Source of the DNA: Roridomyces roridus
Lineage: Eukaryota; Basidiomycota; Agaricomycetes; Agaricales; Mycenaceae
NCBI GenBank assembly: GCA_029378245.1
Contig: JARKIF010000010.1
Span: 1-64,000 of the forward strand
DNA length: 64,000 bases
Direction of reading: 5' to 3'
In this document: piece by piece, positions 44,268 through 56,182 of the stretch
Layout: every line of letters begins with the position of its first letter
Position numbering within the stretch: the stretch's first letter is position 1
Program-made: the position numbers and the translations under genes
The notes under the pieces: generated by a model
What the model saw: the letters and a program-made list of their open reading frames with translations, nothing else
Database searches by the model: none
Told to the model about the DNA's origin: nothing

Positions 44268-46096
44268 ATGCCGCCGCGCGCACGGCCCATAGAAGACAGT
44301 TCGGACAGTGGGAAGGAGGATCCCGTTGAGTCCGCAGCCCCGAAATCGTCGCGCAAGACGCGTAGATCGGGTCAAGGTGCTTTCCGCCTTCCCTCCCAAT
44401 CCTTGGTACTCAGAGTCGTCTGACACCTCTTTACAGCTCCTGTAACGGGCCCCGCGTCAGGAGCCACCAAAGCGACTAAATCCGCCAAAAAGACGTCGAC
44501 TGGTGCGTGGTAGTTGTCGATTTCCTTTCCTCCCAACTCACGATGTGTACCCCAGCCGGCTCCAGGACCCAGGCAGCCCTCTCCTCGCTTACAGATAAAG
44601 ACGCGCTGCGTCTCGCTGCCCACATCACCCGTCACAAAGCTAAGGTCCACACCCTCCAGCTCGCCATCCAGGCGGAAAAGACCAAGCAGGCCGCACTGGC
44701 CAGAGATCTCGAGGCAATTCGTGCCATCAAGGCCAAGCCCAAAACATCCGATACCATTATTCCAGAGTCGCTAGCTGTACCCATCGACACGGAGATGACT
44801 TTCGCTCGTTCACCTGCCCCTCCCAGTCCGCCTCCTGCCCCTCCCAGTCCGGCTCCGGACCCTCCCGCCACCCCCGCGCCTGCCGCGCCGCCTCCACCTC
44901 CGGTACTGCAGCCCATCTCGCCAGCAGCACTGCCTTCTCGCCTGGTTTCTTCTTTCTCGGCGGATTCCAAAGTCATCCCGCCCACAGTTATGCCAACCTC
45001 GCCTCCAAAATTGGCGGCACTGCATCCGATTTCCCCAAAAGCAGCGCCTTCTCGCACCATCTTTTCTCCCAGAGTCATCGCAACTTCGCCTCCACATTTG
45101 GCGGCACCGCAGCCCAGTTCCCCTGCAGCAGTGCCTTCGCGCACCGTCTCTTCTTTCTCCGCCGATCGCAAAACCATCGCAGTGTCGTCGTTGGGATCTC
45201 CGCGAACATTCCTTGCAGCACCGGCGCGTATTCCTTCATCTACTGTACAGCACCGCAAATCGCCCAAATCGACCAATCGGCAGTCGTCATCCAATCATAC
45301 CCCAATCATTCAAACTACACCCACGAGCGCAAAGCGATCCCGCGCTCCATCTAGCCCGTCAAAAAGCAGCACCTCGTCCCACCGCCCCGCCCCGCCCACC
45401 AAGAGGCCGCGCGACCAGGTCGTTAGCCGGCCTGTTGTCGCTCTACTGACGTCCCCCGGCTCTGGGCCTCGCCCATTTTCATTTGAGGCTGCTCGCCGCC
45501 GCTTGGTGCAAGAAGGAAGGATAGACGCTGATCAGCGCTCCCTTCACCGTCAGCCAGTCCCTCCTGTTGGGCACCGCCTGCTGCAGAACGGTGGATATGA
45601 CCCTCATGCTGCTCGTCCGCAGCCGCCAGATCGCATGGTCCACTCCTTGGGCAGCGCCCCCCAGCACGCTGCTCGTACGCAGCCGCACGCCTCCTCTCTG
45701 TGGTCCACCGACCGTAACATGCCTCGACAGCCGTCCCGTCCCCCGACTTTGTCCTCATATCAGCAGCAGCAGCAGCATCCGTCCTTTACGGACTACGTCA
45801 TTCCTCAGTCGCATACCTCGTCTTTTGCCTCTCCTATTCAATATCATCGGCAGCATCCATCCTTTACGGACCACGTCACTCCTCAGTCGCATGCATCGTC
45901 CAACATACAGTACCACCAGCAGCAGCATCCGTCCTTTACGGACCACGGTTATCCTCAATCGCATGCATCGGGCAGTGCACTCCCACCCCAGGGGTTCCGT
46001 GCGGAGCCACACTATCATCGTGCAACCGCACCCCCTACTGTTCCCTACACTACTCGCCCGGAATTCAATCTGACTAGGCACTCTTATTACGAGTAG
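44268..46096 (+). CDS. Proline/serine-rich protein with coiled coil, three exons
   Basis: Exons 44268-44370, 44437-44502 and 44556-46096 join in phase to 569 residues; introns are GTCAAG...TTACAG (66 nt) and GTGCGT...CCCCAG (53 nt). The N-terminus is basic and low complexity (KSSRKTRRS; ATKATKSAKKTS). A predicted coiled coil follows (DALRLAAHITRHKAKVHTLQ to about residue 110). Next come Pro/Ala/Ser-rich repeats (LAALHPISPKAAPSR and LAAPQPSSPAAVPSR), a basic stretch (about RPAPPTKRPRDQ), and a His/Gln-rich tail with three HPSFTDxVxPQSH repeats. Composition suggests a disordered nuclear protein. No known family recognised. Frame intact; it faces the DUF3435 gene. Confidence 0.75.
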
Positions 46097-46126
46097 ACAC
46101 TCTTTGTACATAAAATACACTCATCC

Positions 46127-46567
46127 GTGACGTCCATGTCCACAAACGTGCAAACCCTGAAAGAAAAGCCGCGGGGGAGACCCAGAGGCTCAGGCAGCAA
46201 ACAAGGTGGAGGGCAGGCTCAAGGTCGCGGCAAGTCTCGCAAAACGCAAGAGGAGTCCGTGGAGACTGTGGCCGCAAAAGAGGAGGAGCTTCTGAAATTG
46301 GAGAAGGCAGCGAAAAAACGGATGGACGACCGTGTCGAGGCTCTTGAGGCAGAGCTTGTGGAGGATGAACACCAAACGAACCAGTTGCAGACGGAGCATG
46401 ACGACGAGTTCTCCGAGCTGGATGCGAGTGACATCAAGCGCTACGAGGCTCTACGGGCAGAGACTTGGTGCGTTGCGCCTCTTTTCTTCTCTTTTCGACC
46501 AAAGACTGATTCTTTTGAAGTGGATTCGGAGGTGAACTCGAACAAGTGCGCTAGAAGGGTGCGATAA
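46127..46567 (+). CDS. Small AT-hook/coiled-coil protein
   Basis: Starts 30 bp after the previous stop. An AT-hook-like RGRPRGSGSK near residue 18 and a coiled coil at about 45-115 (ETVAAKEEELLKLEKAAKKR, then EALEAELVEDEHQTNQLQ) suggest a DNA-associated protein. After ETW at about 46468 a GTGCGT donor and TTTTGAAG acceptor could remove 51 nt or so and end the protein at the TAG near 46554; unspliced it ends at 46565-46567. The start could be either of two nearby ATGs (46127, 46136). Convergent with the DUF3435 gene. Confidence 0.55.
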   Translation: MTSMSTNVQTLKEKPRGRPRGSGSKQGGGQAQGRGKSRKTQEESVETVAAKEEELLKLEKAAKKRMDDRVEALEAELVEDEHQTNQLQTEHDDEFSELDASDIKRYEALRAETWCVAPLFFSFRPKTDSFEVDSEVNSNKCARRVR

Positions 46568-46674
46568 TGCGTTCTGAGGCGCGTACTGTCTTCGAAAGTC
46601 TGTATTCCGAGGCGGCATACATGATACACATTTTTTTGGCGACTCGACTGCTCGAAGTGAATACAAAAATGCTA

Positions 46675-49600
46675 TCAGACTCGCTCCGAGTCCTCATCCG
46701 TATCGTAATCTGTATCATATTCACCCAACGGCTCTCCCACCACATCCCAGTCCAGCTGCACGCCGGCAAAGTAATCGGCCAGAAGCGCGCGCGCGTCCTC
46801 GACTTCTGGAGCCTACAACGGAATGAGCACTTTGTCGGAATTCGAAAAGTGATACTCACCGACTTGGGCCGTTTGGCGCTATAATCTAAGCTCAGCCTCG
46901 TCGCACCCTCTGGCAAGAGGGGCAACGCCCCATCAACGCCGTTTCTCCTCCCGACAAGCGCGATCTTGTGCACCACGATAAGATGGTTGCCAAACGCGAC
47001 GCCGCCATGGAGAGTGGCCTTGCATTCGGCTGCGGGGCATATGAAGGTGCCCGACACATCGAGTTGGTCGGATGTGAAGTGACTCTTGGTAATGTGGGAG
47101 TCAACGAGGGAAACACGATTATACCTGATTCGGGATCAGCGACAGCAAGAGAATGAGGAGCGTGAACTGACTGATACATCCGCTCTGACCATTCCAGATC
47201 CGTGTTCCAGACACAGAAGGGACAGATGCCGGGCTTTTTGCACAATCCGGTATCGACGTGGCCCGCGTAGCCTCGGAACGAGGCAATGCCGTTTTGGCCG
47301 CCGGTGTATGGCGCAAACAAGTCTTGGAAGTGATCGTGGCAATGAGACTCCCACTCCCCTCGCTCCGAGAACCACGCGTAACATATATAGCAATATTCGA
47401 CGAACGCTCGTTTCTCAGTGGGGATGGCGTGATCGACCCAGAGATGGTTGCGCAACTCGGCCACAGTGAACCTAGTCGCTGGTTAATATCAACAATCGCG
47501 CGGAATTCGGATTACATACTCTTCGTCGCGGCTGTCGCAGTCCTCCATCAAGCACTTATGCTTGACGCTCTTGTCCCAGCGACTCACTCGCTTGAGCCAG
47601 TGATCGAGCCATTTGTCGTACGTCGTGCTCTTCTGCTTGCAACCTCCCCATTGGCAAGTTTCCTGCAGCGGGGCGAGGGTTTCCCGTCGGGTGTTTGCCT
47701 CAGCAAGCTTCGCCTTGGAGACACAGCTGTGGACATGAATGACCCGATCAGATGTCGTCTTCAATCCCCTGTACATTGAATCAGTAACGAGAAAAGCAAG
47801 TCGAAAAGGTTCTCGCACTTGAGATCGGTAGCGCAGCCCTTGACGGGACATCCCATCGTCTCCGTGGGTTCCTCGTCGGGATAGTGTGTTCCTGTGAATT
47901 CGAGCTTTCGCAGGGTCTTCTTCGCCGGCAGACTGAGAAGTAGCTTGACCCCCGCGAGGCTGGAGCCCGTGAGATCGCCGAAGAGTTTGGCGCAGAGGTC
48001 GGGAGGGTAGTCGGTGGTCGGATTGTACTCGTACGCAACACGACGAGTCACGCGGCTCGGAACGGCGGCAACGGGGAGTGGGGCGGGCGTGGACGAGTCA
48101 TCTTGTTCCTGATCCCGCGTGGCGAGCTCGATGATGAGCTCTTGAGGCCTCGTCAAGTCGACGAACTGCTCTCCCGTGAGCTGATTAAAATCAATATTTT
48201 GAATTGAATCAACGAGCTCCTCCGTCGTCTGATCGGTCTCTTGATCTTCCTCCTCGGGAACGGCGGTGATAGGACCCTCATCCTCGAACAGGCCGCTGTC
48301 CCGGTTCCCGAACCATTCGCGCCGCTCCACGACAAAGCACTGTTTCTCCCTTCGCCGGTAAATGGCGCGTGCCTTCAACTGCGCCCCGTGGAAAGCCGAC
48401 CACTCGGGGGAACTCGAGGCTTTAGCTGCTGGGACAGAGCCGTGCGCTTGGATGCACAGGTCCCGAGCTGCGCGTTCTGCATCTAGTGCGGCCTTGACAT
48501 TGGTTTCGGCCCGTATTTTGAGGCGCGTCTCTGGAGAAACGGCGAGCGGGGCGTCGGTGTCGCGAGTCAGGCTCATGCGGCCGACAGCCTGATGCTTTGT
48601 CACTGGGGCCGAAGCAAATTGAATCAATGTACGCACCCGAACCGTCGCAAGGTTTTGCTCTCGTCCTTGGACAAGGCCTTGAACGTCTGTCATGGACAGT
48701 TTGCTGACATACGCCGACTAGAAAAACGTGAGTGTGGAGTCTTGTGGCCCAGATGGAACGCACAAAGATGCGGGACCCGGTATTATGCCCCATGTGATGC
48801 TTCCGCTGCTCGGCGGTAAGTTCCTTGTCCATGAGATTGGCGCCACCACGACGAAGAGCACCAGGCAGAAGTTTCTCTGGGAATCATCAGCAGGAGCAAA
48901 GCGATGGAAACATTCACTCGCCTTCAAGACCCGCGCGAAGACCCAACATAGCGAGCTGGTAGTGCATGGCGTTATAGCGCCAGGGCTGGTTGGGGGATAC
49001 GACGCGCGTGTGTTGGTCGATCGCACGGAGGACGGGGATGCCTTTTTTGTCCTCGTGCATGGCCAATCGAACCGACTTGTCCTTGTTCTTGGGATTGTCC
49101 AAGGCACGCTGCAACTCTTGGACAGTCGAGAACGTTTTGAAGCACTTGTCGTCGATGGCGAGAGCGAGGAGGCCTGAAGCAAGGCACATGCCGGTCTGCG
49201 CGAGGGCTTCTTGCACGGATAGAACCTCCAGACTACAAGAGGCGGCGTTTAGCAAGAGGCGGCGTTGGATTGATCTTGATGAACTCACATGGCGGATTCG
49301 TCTTGTCGCTTGCCCTTGAGCAGCCGGATGATGATTTTGACGGTGATTCTAAGCTTGGAGATATCCGATTCGTCGATGATGACTTGGTCCTCCTCGGGTT
49401 CAGGCCTTTCTCCTGCGGGGAGGGTGTAAAAGACGATGTCCTGGACGCAATGAGGGTAGGATCCATGATAAATAAAAAGCAACGTACGCCCCATTTCATT
49501 GCCTCCCCCGAGCCCTTGTATTTACTCGATTCGACGACAGCGCCTGGCCGTGTAACAGTGTAGGCTGACAAGAGCATGAATACTGCAATTTGCAGTCGCT

Positions 49601-50363
49601 GTGAAGAAAGGTGAGGTTTGTTTGGGATGGATACAAGACATACGAGTCGAGTCGAGAGGATAGGATCCGTTTCTGACCATAACTGGGTCAAAACGATTCG
49701 GACATCGACACCGTCGGCCACAGGGCGGGCTCGTTGTTTTGTGGTGAGTCCGTACTTGACCGCGCACTCTCCTCTTGCGTACTGGTGCCAAGAGTGAGCA
49801 GGAGTACTAAAGGAATGGAAAAGACATGCCTCGAGCAGCTCAAACGAGACGCCTTCGGGAACGGCGACGCCAGTGGCCCTTGGCAGCTGGTCGAGCGTGA
49901 GTTGGAGAAATGCCAACGTTGGAAGAGCGTACCATTCCCAGAAAGTGGGCAACCTTGTTGATGAGGGTTGTGACGGTTATTCTGTCCTCGATGAGTCCTT
50001 GTGCGCTTTGTGCCTCAAAGTCGATGAAGCCCTTGATAAGCTCTGAAAGGGCTCGAGTCTTTTGCGGCGGATGGGATGGAAGAGGATGTTACCGATTGGT
50101 GGCGATGGCGCGCCAGTCTCCAGAATGTTGGCAAAGTCGACATTCGGGAACCGAGTGTGGTCGAGTTCGCCGAGGTACTCTTGAAAAAACTTGCGGCTTT
50201 GCGCATGCGCTGCGATGGTGGGAGCCGCCAAGACGGCAAGTGCCTTTTTGTCTTTGAGATCCACGACGAGGTTGGTGAGCGTCTCTTGCGTGTGGCCGCG
50301 CTCCTCGCGGAGCTCTGCGCGAGACCTTTTGCCTTTGGGCGGTGGTGGTGGCGATGGCGGCAT
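46675..50363 (-). CDS. FluG/DUF3435 tyrosine recombinase with zinc-finger-like C-terminus
   Basis: Thirteen exons with consistent phases give 1035 residues: 50363-50093, 50042-49933, 49886-49830, 49781-49644, 49598-49488, 49440-49289, 49232-48922, 48876-48764, 48717-47819, 47768-47520, 47471-47178, 47124-46860, 46812-46675. Introns 3 and 7 use GC donors. The core shows tyrosine-recombinase boxes: Arg in SAYTVTRPGAVV (about 209), LRRGGANLM (Arg 392-393), MGHNTGS (His 414) and the nucleophile Tyr in SAYVS (about 424), followed by DVQGLVQG, a DUF3435 hallmark. The C-terminus has Cys/His pairs (GCPVKGC, CQWGGC, KHKCLMEDC, CYICYAW, CHDHF, GICPFC, FICPAAEC) like divergent C2H2 fingers and an acidic end. 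DUF3435 proteins are the integrases of Crypton and Starship-type elements; activity here is inferred. Confidence 0.85.
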
Positions 50364-50429
50364 GAAGTAACAGTGTTCGGATGTGAGTAGTAATAGAAGT
50401 TGATCAGACAGTCAACCCGAGTATTGTAC

Positions 50430-50729
50430 TGTTATGGACCACAAGAGACTGCTAGCCAAGTTTACAGATCTCCAAGGGGTATTCTGCCAAGATTTCTGCG
50501 ACCGTCGAGGTAAATCTATTCAAATTGAACCAGACGAACGAAAGTTGAAAGAGAGATTGATGGTATCACATGATGTAAAGCCACAGACCTACAATAATCG
50601 GTGCTCTCGAAATTGGCGCAGCGAGACGAAAAATTTCACCAAGACACGACGAAATGTGGACTTAGTGCAATTTTTCCACTTTTCTTCGGCGAGGCGGCAT
50701 CAGCGGCATCATTATCGGCAATGGCTGCC
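50430..50729. other. No gene recognised
   Basis: Region upstream of the DUF3435 start and before the minisatellite. A forward frame continues into the repeat but has no domain. Confidence 0.3.
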
Positions 50730-51001
50730 GCTCCGCGGAACACAGACACCATTGGCCACCCCGCTCCGCGGAACACAGACACCAACAGCCACCCCGCTCC
50801 GCGGAATACAGACACCAACAGCCACCCCGCTCCGCGGAACACAGACACCAACAGCCACCCCGCTCCGCGGAATACAGACACCAACAGCCACCCCGCTCCG
50901 CGGAATACAGACACCAACAGCCACCCCGCTCCGCGGAATACAGACACCAACAGCCACCCCGCTCCGCGGAATACAGACACCAACGACCACCCGCTCCGCG
51001 G
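50730..51001. repeat. 33-bp minisatellite, eight units
   Basis: GCTCCGCGGAACACAGACAC plus a 13-base remainder repeats every 33 bp from 50730; the last unit is one base short. Units differ mainly at AACAC/AATAC and in the first unit (ATTGG for AACAG). As 33 is divisible by 3 the array is open in several frames (NTDTNSHPAPR or GVCIPRSGVAV), but no start context or conserved flank supports a protein. Confidence 0.9.
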
Positions 51002-51259
51002 AAGATGCCAGGGAGATACGCTCAGCAGCAAAGTTCAAACAGACACGGCAAGGCTAGACGATATTGCCATACATATTTACATGGAACGTATGGAGGCTGT
51101 CTGTAACTGCGGAGGTTGTGGACTTGGCTGACTGCGTTGTTGAAAGGCAGGTAGTTGAAGACGACGGTACTTTGGTGGAATGGGAAGACATGTCCAAGTT
51201 GGTAGCGTATTCGCGTTGTGTGGAGTACGAGGTCATCTTGAGAACTTCTAGTTTGGGTG

Positions 51260-51760
51260 CTGGGGAAACGACTCGAGAAAGTCCAAGTCGTGCATGGAGT
51301 GTGATATCGTCGGTGAGAGACAATGACGAGCGTCTTGCCATGACCGATGTTATTCGTCTCATGAGCGAGCGAGGACGGGTGTATGGGTCGGAACAGCTAG
51401 CGTAGTTGGGTAGTGTCATGGGAACCGCTGAGAGACTACTCGAGAAAGTGTGATATTGTTGCCATGCAGACTGACCGAGGAGTACACGACCCGTAAAACA
51501 TCGCGAGAGCTGGGTGCTCAAAGTCGAGCCTGGTTGGTGCGGGCGTCGTCGGACGGTGGCTCGTCTAGAAGAGCCCGAAAGCGTTCTCGTCTCGAGTGTC
51601 GTTGGCTAATCGAGAAAGTGTGATATCGTCGGTGAGAGCGTAGCACGGTTATTCGTCTCCGAGCGAGTGAGGAGCGTCGGGAAGTGCCGCCATTGGGAAC
51701 CGCAAGGTGAAGGTGTGATATCGTCGATGAGAGGTTGATACATGGCCCGAATGCTTGAGG
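51260..51760. repeat. Degenerate direct repeats (GTGTGATATCGTCG motif)
   Basis: CGAGAAAGTGTGATAT(C/T)GT-type blocks occur near 51300, 51437, 51607 and 51715, often followed by GGTGAGAG. Unit spacing is irregular. No coding signal. Confidence 0.5.
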
Positions 51761-52082
51761 AAAGCGTCTCAAAAGTGTGTGTTGGGAATGCGTGTCATTG
51801 GATGCTAATGCACGAGTACAGCCCGAATAACGTCCCAAAAGATTGCGGCAAGGGTCCTCGAATGGCGAGCGGTAGTGTCGTTGGGTAATGCGTGTAATTG
51901 GGAACCGCCCAGCTCTGTCCGGGAAGTTGGTGGAATGCGTGTCATTGAGGTTGCGGGTAATGGATGCACGGAATGATGGCCGAAAGCATGACACATGAAC
52001 GCTGACAATGTTGGTGCCAATGACACGCACCCCAAATATTGTTCCCAAGCCTGAAAAGGCAACTGGCAAGCGAAAAATCACA

Positions 52083-52200
52083 ATTACAAAAAAAAAAACC
52101 TTGACCAAGGCTCGAACTCGCGCCAAAAACGCGCTTGCGGCCAGCGTGTCATTTCCTTGACAGAGACCACCAAACCTTCTCTGTATCATTCCAATTTTTC
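52083..52200 (-). repeat. U6-tRNA chimeric SINE-like sequence
   Basis: On the minus strand AAAATTGGAATGATACAGAG, the U6 snRNA 5' core, is fused to a tRNA-like body with a TGGTCTCTGTCAAGG A-box-like segment and GAGTTCGAGCC box B, ending in a run of T (pol III terminator). The acceptor stem does not pair, so it is not a tRNA gene. Confidence 0.6.
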
Positions 52201-53400
52201 GTATGACACCCCGAAGGGGTCAAGGGAGTAGGCAGAAGTTGGGTAGACATCAATTGAATGATGCACCTTGTTCAGGTTACCGAGTTGATGTATTGCAAAA
52301 TTGATCAAATTTATTTCAGACCAAGTTCAGAGGGTTAAAGGAGGAGCGAGATTGAGGCTGAGAGGCCTCAGATCTGGTGCACACAAGGTCCTGACCCAAG
52401 CCTGAGCGGCCCTGCACTGTGTAGAGAATGAGGATGAAGTGGAATTGGAATTGCTTTAATTCCAATTCCACTGCTGGTTTAGTCGTTCCTCCCCCGTCAC
52501 CGTCTGCCTCTTTGCTCAAGCCTCAGTGCGTCTTGGACTCCGCCTGAGTCCTCTCTGCGGTCACACTTGTCTTCAAAATCCTCGGCTTCGAACGTGGGAT
52601 CGGATATTGCCAGTTTGTGCTCACGTCGGAGGACGGTGTGATGATAGTATGGGCACGGCAGCCGCAACAGTGTCTGAAGCAGCGGTGGCTCGGGTCGCGA
52701 CTTTATCCTCCCTCCTGCGGAACTGTCGACAGATTTAGTAGCAGGAGAACTTATTTTTCTTGATTCTTTGCTGATCCCTTCTCATGTGCACTTCCAATGG
52801 ATCTCCCTCCAGGAGTACTGATGAGACTGAAAGGTGGACCGGAAGGTTCAGCACCCGCCTCGAAGAGGCCCAATCCCAGGTCATTATTTGTTGCCAGCTC
52901 CATCCCGGACCTCTTTTCGTTGTAAATAAGTACCCTAGGCTGGCAATGAATTTTATTACGTGAACGGCGATCATTCCCACGTTGGATTGTACATATTTGT
53001 ACCTGCACGCTGGCACTCATTCCTTCCTACCACCAAGGGGCACGCAGATCAGGAACTGTCAACATCGGGTTGTCATGAGAGAGTTTCGGGTCAACACTGA
53101 TGCGACTGATCGTTCCCGCCAAAATTGACGTGATCCGATCAAATCATTCCGTAGGGAGGGGTGTCTGACCCCGAAAACTTTTTTTGAAAGTTGCTCAGAA
53201 TGTCTTGTTATGCACAAAAAACATTGGCATCACTGGACTTCCTTTTTGGGATGTCAAAACTCTCTCACGATACCCAATGTCTGACATTTCTGATCTGCGT
53301 GCCTCTTGCCTACCACCACATTTCTGATTTCTTCTGCTTGTGGTGAACTGCGCTCTTTGCTTGTCCTACTCATTGGATAACAATCTGCAGATCAGTTTCA
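52201..53400. other. No gene recognised; contains one perfect hairpin
   Basis: 52439-52471 forms a perfect 14-bp stem (GTGGAATTGGAATT) with a 5-base loop. The rest shows nothing I can name, apart from serving as the 5' flank of the NACHT gene. Confidence 0.35.
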
Positions 53401-54774
53401 TAATGTCCAACGCTCACCAACTCAGAAGAGGTGGGACTCTGATTGTCTATGGTGAGTGAAATTTTTGAGTGGGATCCTACCAAATGAATTGTGATCTGTG
53501 ACTACAGGTGGCCCAGGGGGAGAGGGTGGAACAGGGAATGAAATTGGGGGCACTGGTGGTACTGGAGGGAGCCCCATTGTCAATGTGTATGTTTTTTTAT
53601 TTTTATTCTCTTTGAAAACTCAACAGAATGTTAATTCATACCCAGGCTCAAAGGGTTGGTTACATTCTCTTCCTGCATGAATTTTGGGCTCATGTTTGTG
53701 TAGATCAGATGATGATTTGTTCAAGTGGTTGGGAAATCCTCCGGACACACAGGACAGACAACATCAGCTGCAACAGCTCCGTCACAAAAACACTGGGACC
53801 TGGCTACTGCAGAATGAGCAGCTCATCAGTTGGAAAAAAATACCTGGCAGCCTCTGGATCCAGGGAATTTGTATGTTGGCTTCATTTCAATGCTCACCAT
53901 ATCTAAATTAAGTATCTCAGCTGGGACTGGAAAAAGTGTACTAAGGTATTTCATTGTGGTAATGCACTATCCCTGCTGACATTTGCAGCTCAACAATCAT
54001 TAGAGACCTTGTTGAGACTGGACACACAGTTGCATATTTCTTTTTTGACTTCAGGAATAACCGACAAAACCTTGACATCATGTTGCGCTCCATTGTCTGG
54101 CAGCTCTCTGGGATGTCACTCACCACACACCATCCTCTGTCCCATCCTCATGAATCCCTGGGAAGGGAAAAGTCCAGCCCCAGCACAAAGATCTCCAAAA
54201 AGTGCTGGATGAGCTGATTGGAGAACTAGGACAGGCGTACATTGTTCTGGATGGACTCGATGAATGCCAAAAGAAGGATTGGACAGCTCTTGTGGAATTT
54301 GTGGACACCCTTTGCAGTCCTTCCACAAAGGGCCTGCATTTGCTGTTCACAAGTCAGCCTGTGCGGCAATTCCAAACTGGGTTCCAGGGCATTCCTTTGA
54401 TACAGTTGCATGCATCAATCCTGCACAAGGACATCAGATCTTTGGTTCACAGCAAGATTTTGGCAATGTCCAGTGACACCAAGCATGCCACAACAGTCAC
54501 CGTCAAATTGTGAATCAAAGCAATGGAATGTGAGTCAGATTTATATAAATCCTCGGCTCAAACTAAGTACACAAGTAGGTTCCGCATGGCAGCTTGCTTT
54601 ATTATTGAGCTAGGTCATTGTCATTGGGAAGATGAATGGGATGAGGTCCTTGCAGTTCTGCCAGCTGATCTCTTCAGCATCTACAGCCATTTTCTAAAAT
54701 GTGCCAAGGCAGAACCCAAACTGCCATCAGTTTTTATCGAGGCAATGCTACGGTGGCTTGTGTTTTCACTAGAG

Positions 54775-54905
54775 CTCCAACTGTTTCCGTTTGAAACTGT
54801 TTGAAACGGTTTGTAAATGGTATTTTTAACCGTTTCGTTTGCGGCGATCTGTAAACGGTAAACGGAAACGGTATGTAAACGGTATCTAATTCACACCTAT
54901 TCTGC
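54775..54905. repeat. AAACGG-rich insertion between NACHT and ankyrin parts
   Basis: Short segment with repeated GTTTGAAACGG and GTAAACGG motifs in both orientations replaces the linker expected after RWLVFS. Ends not resolvable; probably another small element plus a deletion. Confidence 0.4.
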
Positions 54906-55031
54906 TGATTTGCAAAGCTGCTTGTGGAACATGGGGCATTAGTCAATGTGGCTAAAAATTATGGTCAGACTCCGCTGCACGTTGCTTCTTGGTATAGCCG
55001 CGTAAATATTGCAAAGCTGCTTCTTGCACAT

Positions 55032-55718
55032 CACTGCATTCCCGAGCCCCCTCGGCAGACCTCTGCTGAGGTATGCCGAGGTCTGCTGAGGTATGCCGAG
55101 GTCTGCCGAGGTGGGTCGAGGTCCCTAAGCGAGGTCTGCCCAACCAAAGTTGGCCGAGGTGTGCCGAGGTCTCCCGAGGTTGGGTCGAGGTCCCCTCTTC
55201 CCGGGCTGGGCAGGGTCGGACTTGGGTTTGCTGGCTCGGAGCGTAGACACTGTGCAGGGTATTATTATCCGTTGCCACTGAGACAAACTTAAAATTGGCG
55301 GCTGACACTCGCCGCCTCTTTGCCGCAGACAATTCCCATGCGCAATTCATGCCTTGTTGCGGTCTGAGTGCTGGCTTTGCTCCGATGTCGAATCAATTCA
55401 CTCAGAATACACCCAAGCATGCGTATTGGATACCTTAAGAGACGCCAGAGGAGTTCGACGCTGGTGGGAAGGCATCGATAAACATCACACCCACGCGGTG
55501 CCATGCCGCATTTGCAGCCGATTTTGAGCCGCTTACTTCCACGTCAAACTCTTGCAGGTCCAGTGTATTCCATTGGCGCCAATCTCCTACTCATTTTGAG
55601 CTGTAGGAACCCATACTACTGGGCGTGGCAGACCAAGGCAGACTCAGGCAGACCTTGGGCAGACCCTCCCCAGGGTCGGGCTGAGCAAGGTCTGCCGAGG
55701 AGGCCAGGGAATGCAGTG
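55032..55718. mobile_element. CACTA-like non-autonomous element, 687 bp
   Basis: Ends CACTGCATTCCC and GGGAATGCAGTG, flanked by CAT on both sides (55029-55031, 55719-55721), a 3-bp duplication as for CACTA elements. CTCGGCAGACCT recurs near both ends and GAGGTCTGCC is tandemly repeated inside. Removing it restores the ankyrin frame (KLLLAHGASVDA). Confidence 0.75.
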
Positions 55719-56182
55719 CATGGGGCATCAGTTGATGCTGCATACAACAATGGCCAGACATCGCTGCACCTTGCCTCAGAGTATGGCCGCCTGCATATTG
55801 CAAAGCTGCTTCTTGGACACGGTGCATCAGTCAACACCACACAGAAGAATGGCCAGACTCCGCTCCACCTTGCCATCACAAAGGCCCACCATAACATTGC
55901 AAAGCTGCTCATAGAACATGGGGCATCAGTCAATGTTGCTGGAAAGGATGGCCAGACTCTGCTGCTCCTTGCCAGGATGATCACCTAGACATTGTGAAGC
56001 TGCTCATGGAATATGGGGCATCAGTCAATGTGGCTAGAAAGGATGGTTGGACTCCACTGCACTTTGCCTCTTCAAATGCCCACCTTGACATTGCAAAGCT
56101 ACTTTTGGAACTCTCTCAATGTTGCTGGAAAGGGAGGTCGGACTCCATTGCACGTTGCCTCCTCAAACGGTCACCTTGACAT

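Noticed and set aside
44632..45294. 220-codon minus-strand frame rich in Gly/Ala
   Set aside because: Shadow of the Pro/Ser-rich exon on the plus strand; the spliced forward gene explains the region.
50730..51001. CRISPR-like array
   Set aside because: Units are tandem with no variable spacers and the genome is eukaryotic.
50636..51031. Repetitive minus-strand protein (GVCIPRSGVAV repeats)
   Set aside because: Both strands of a 33-bp minisatellite are open because the unit is a multiple of three; no other coding evidence.
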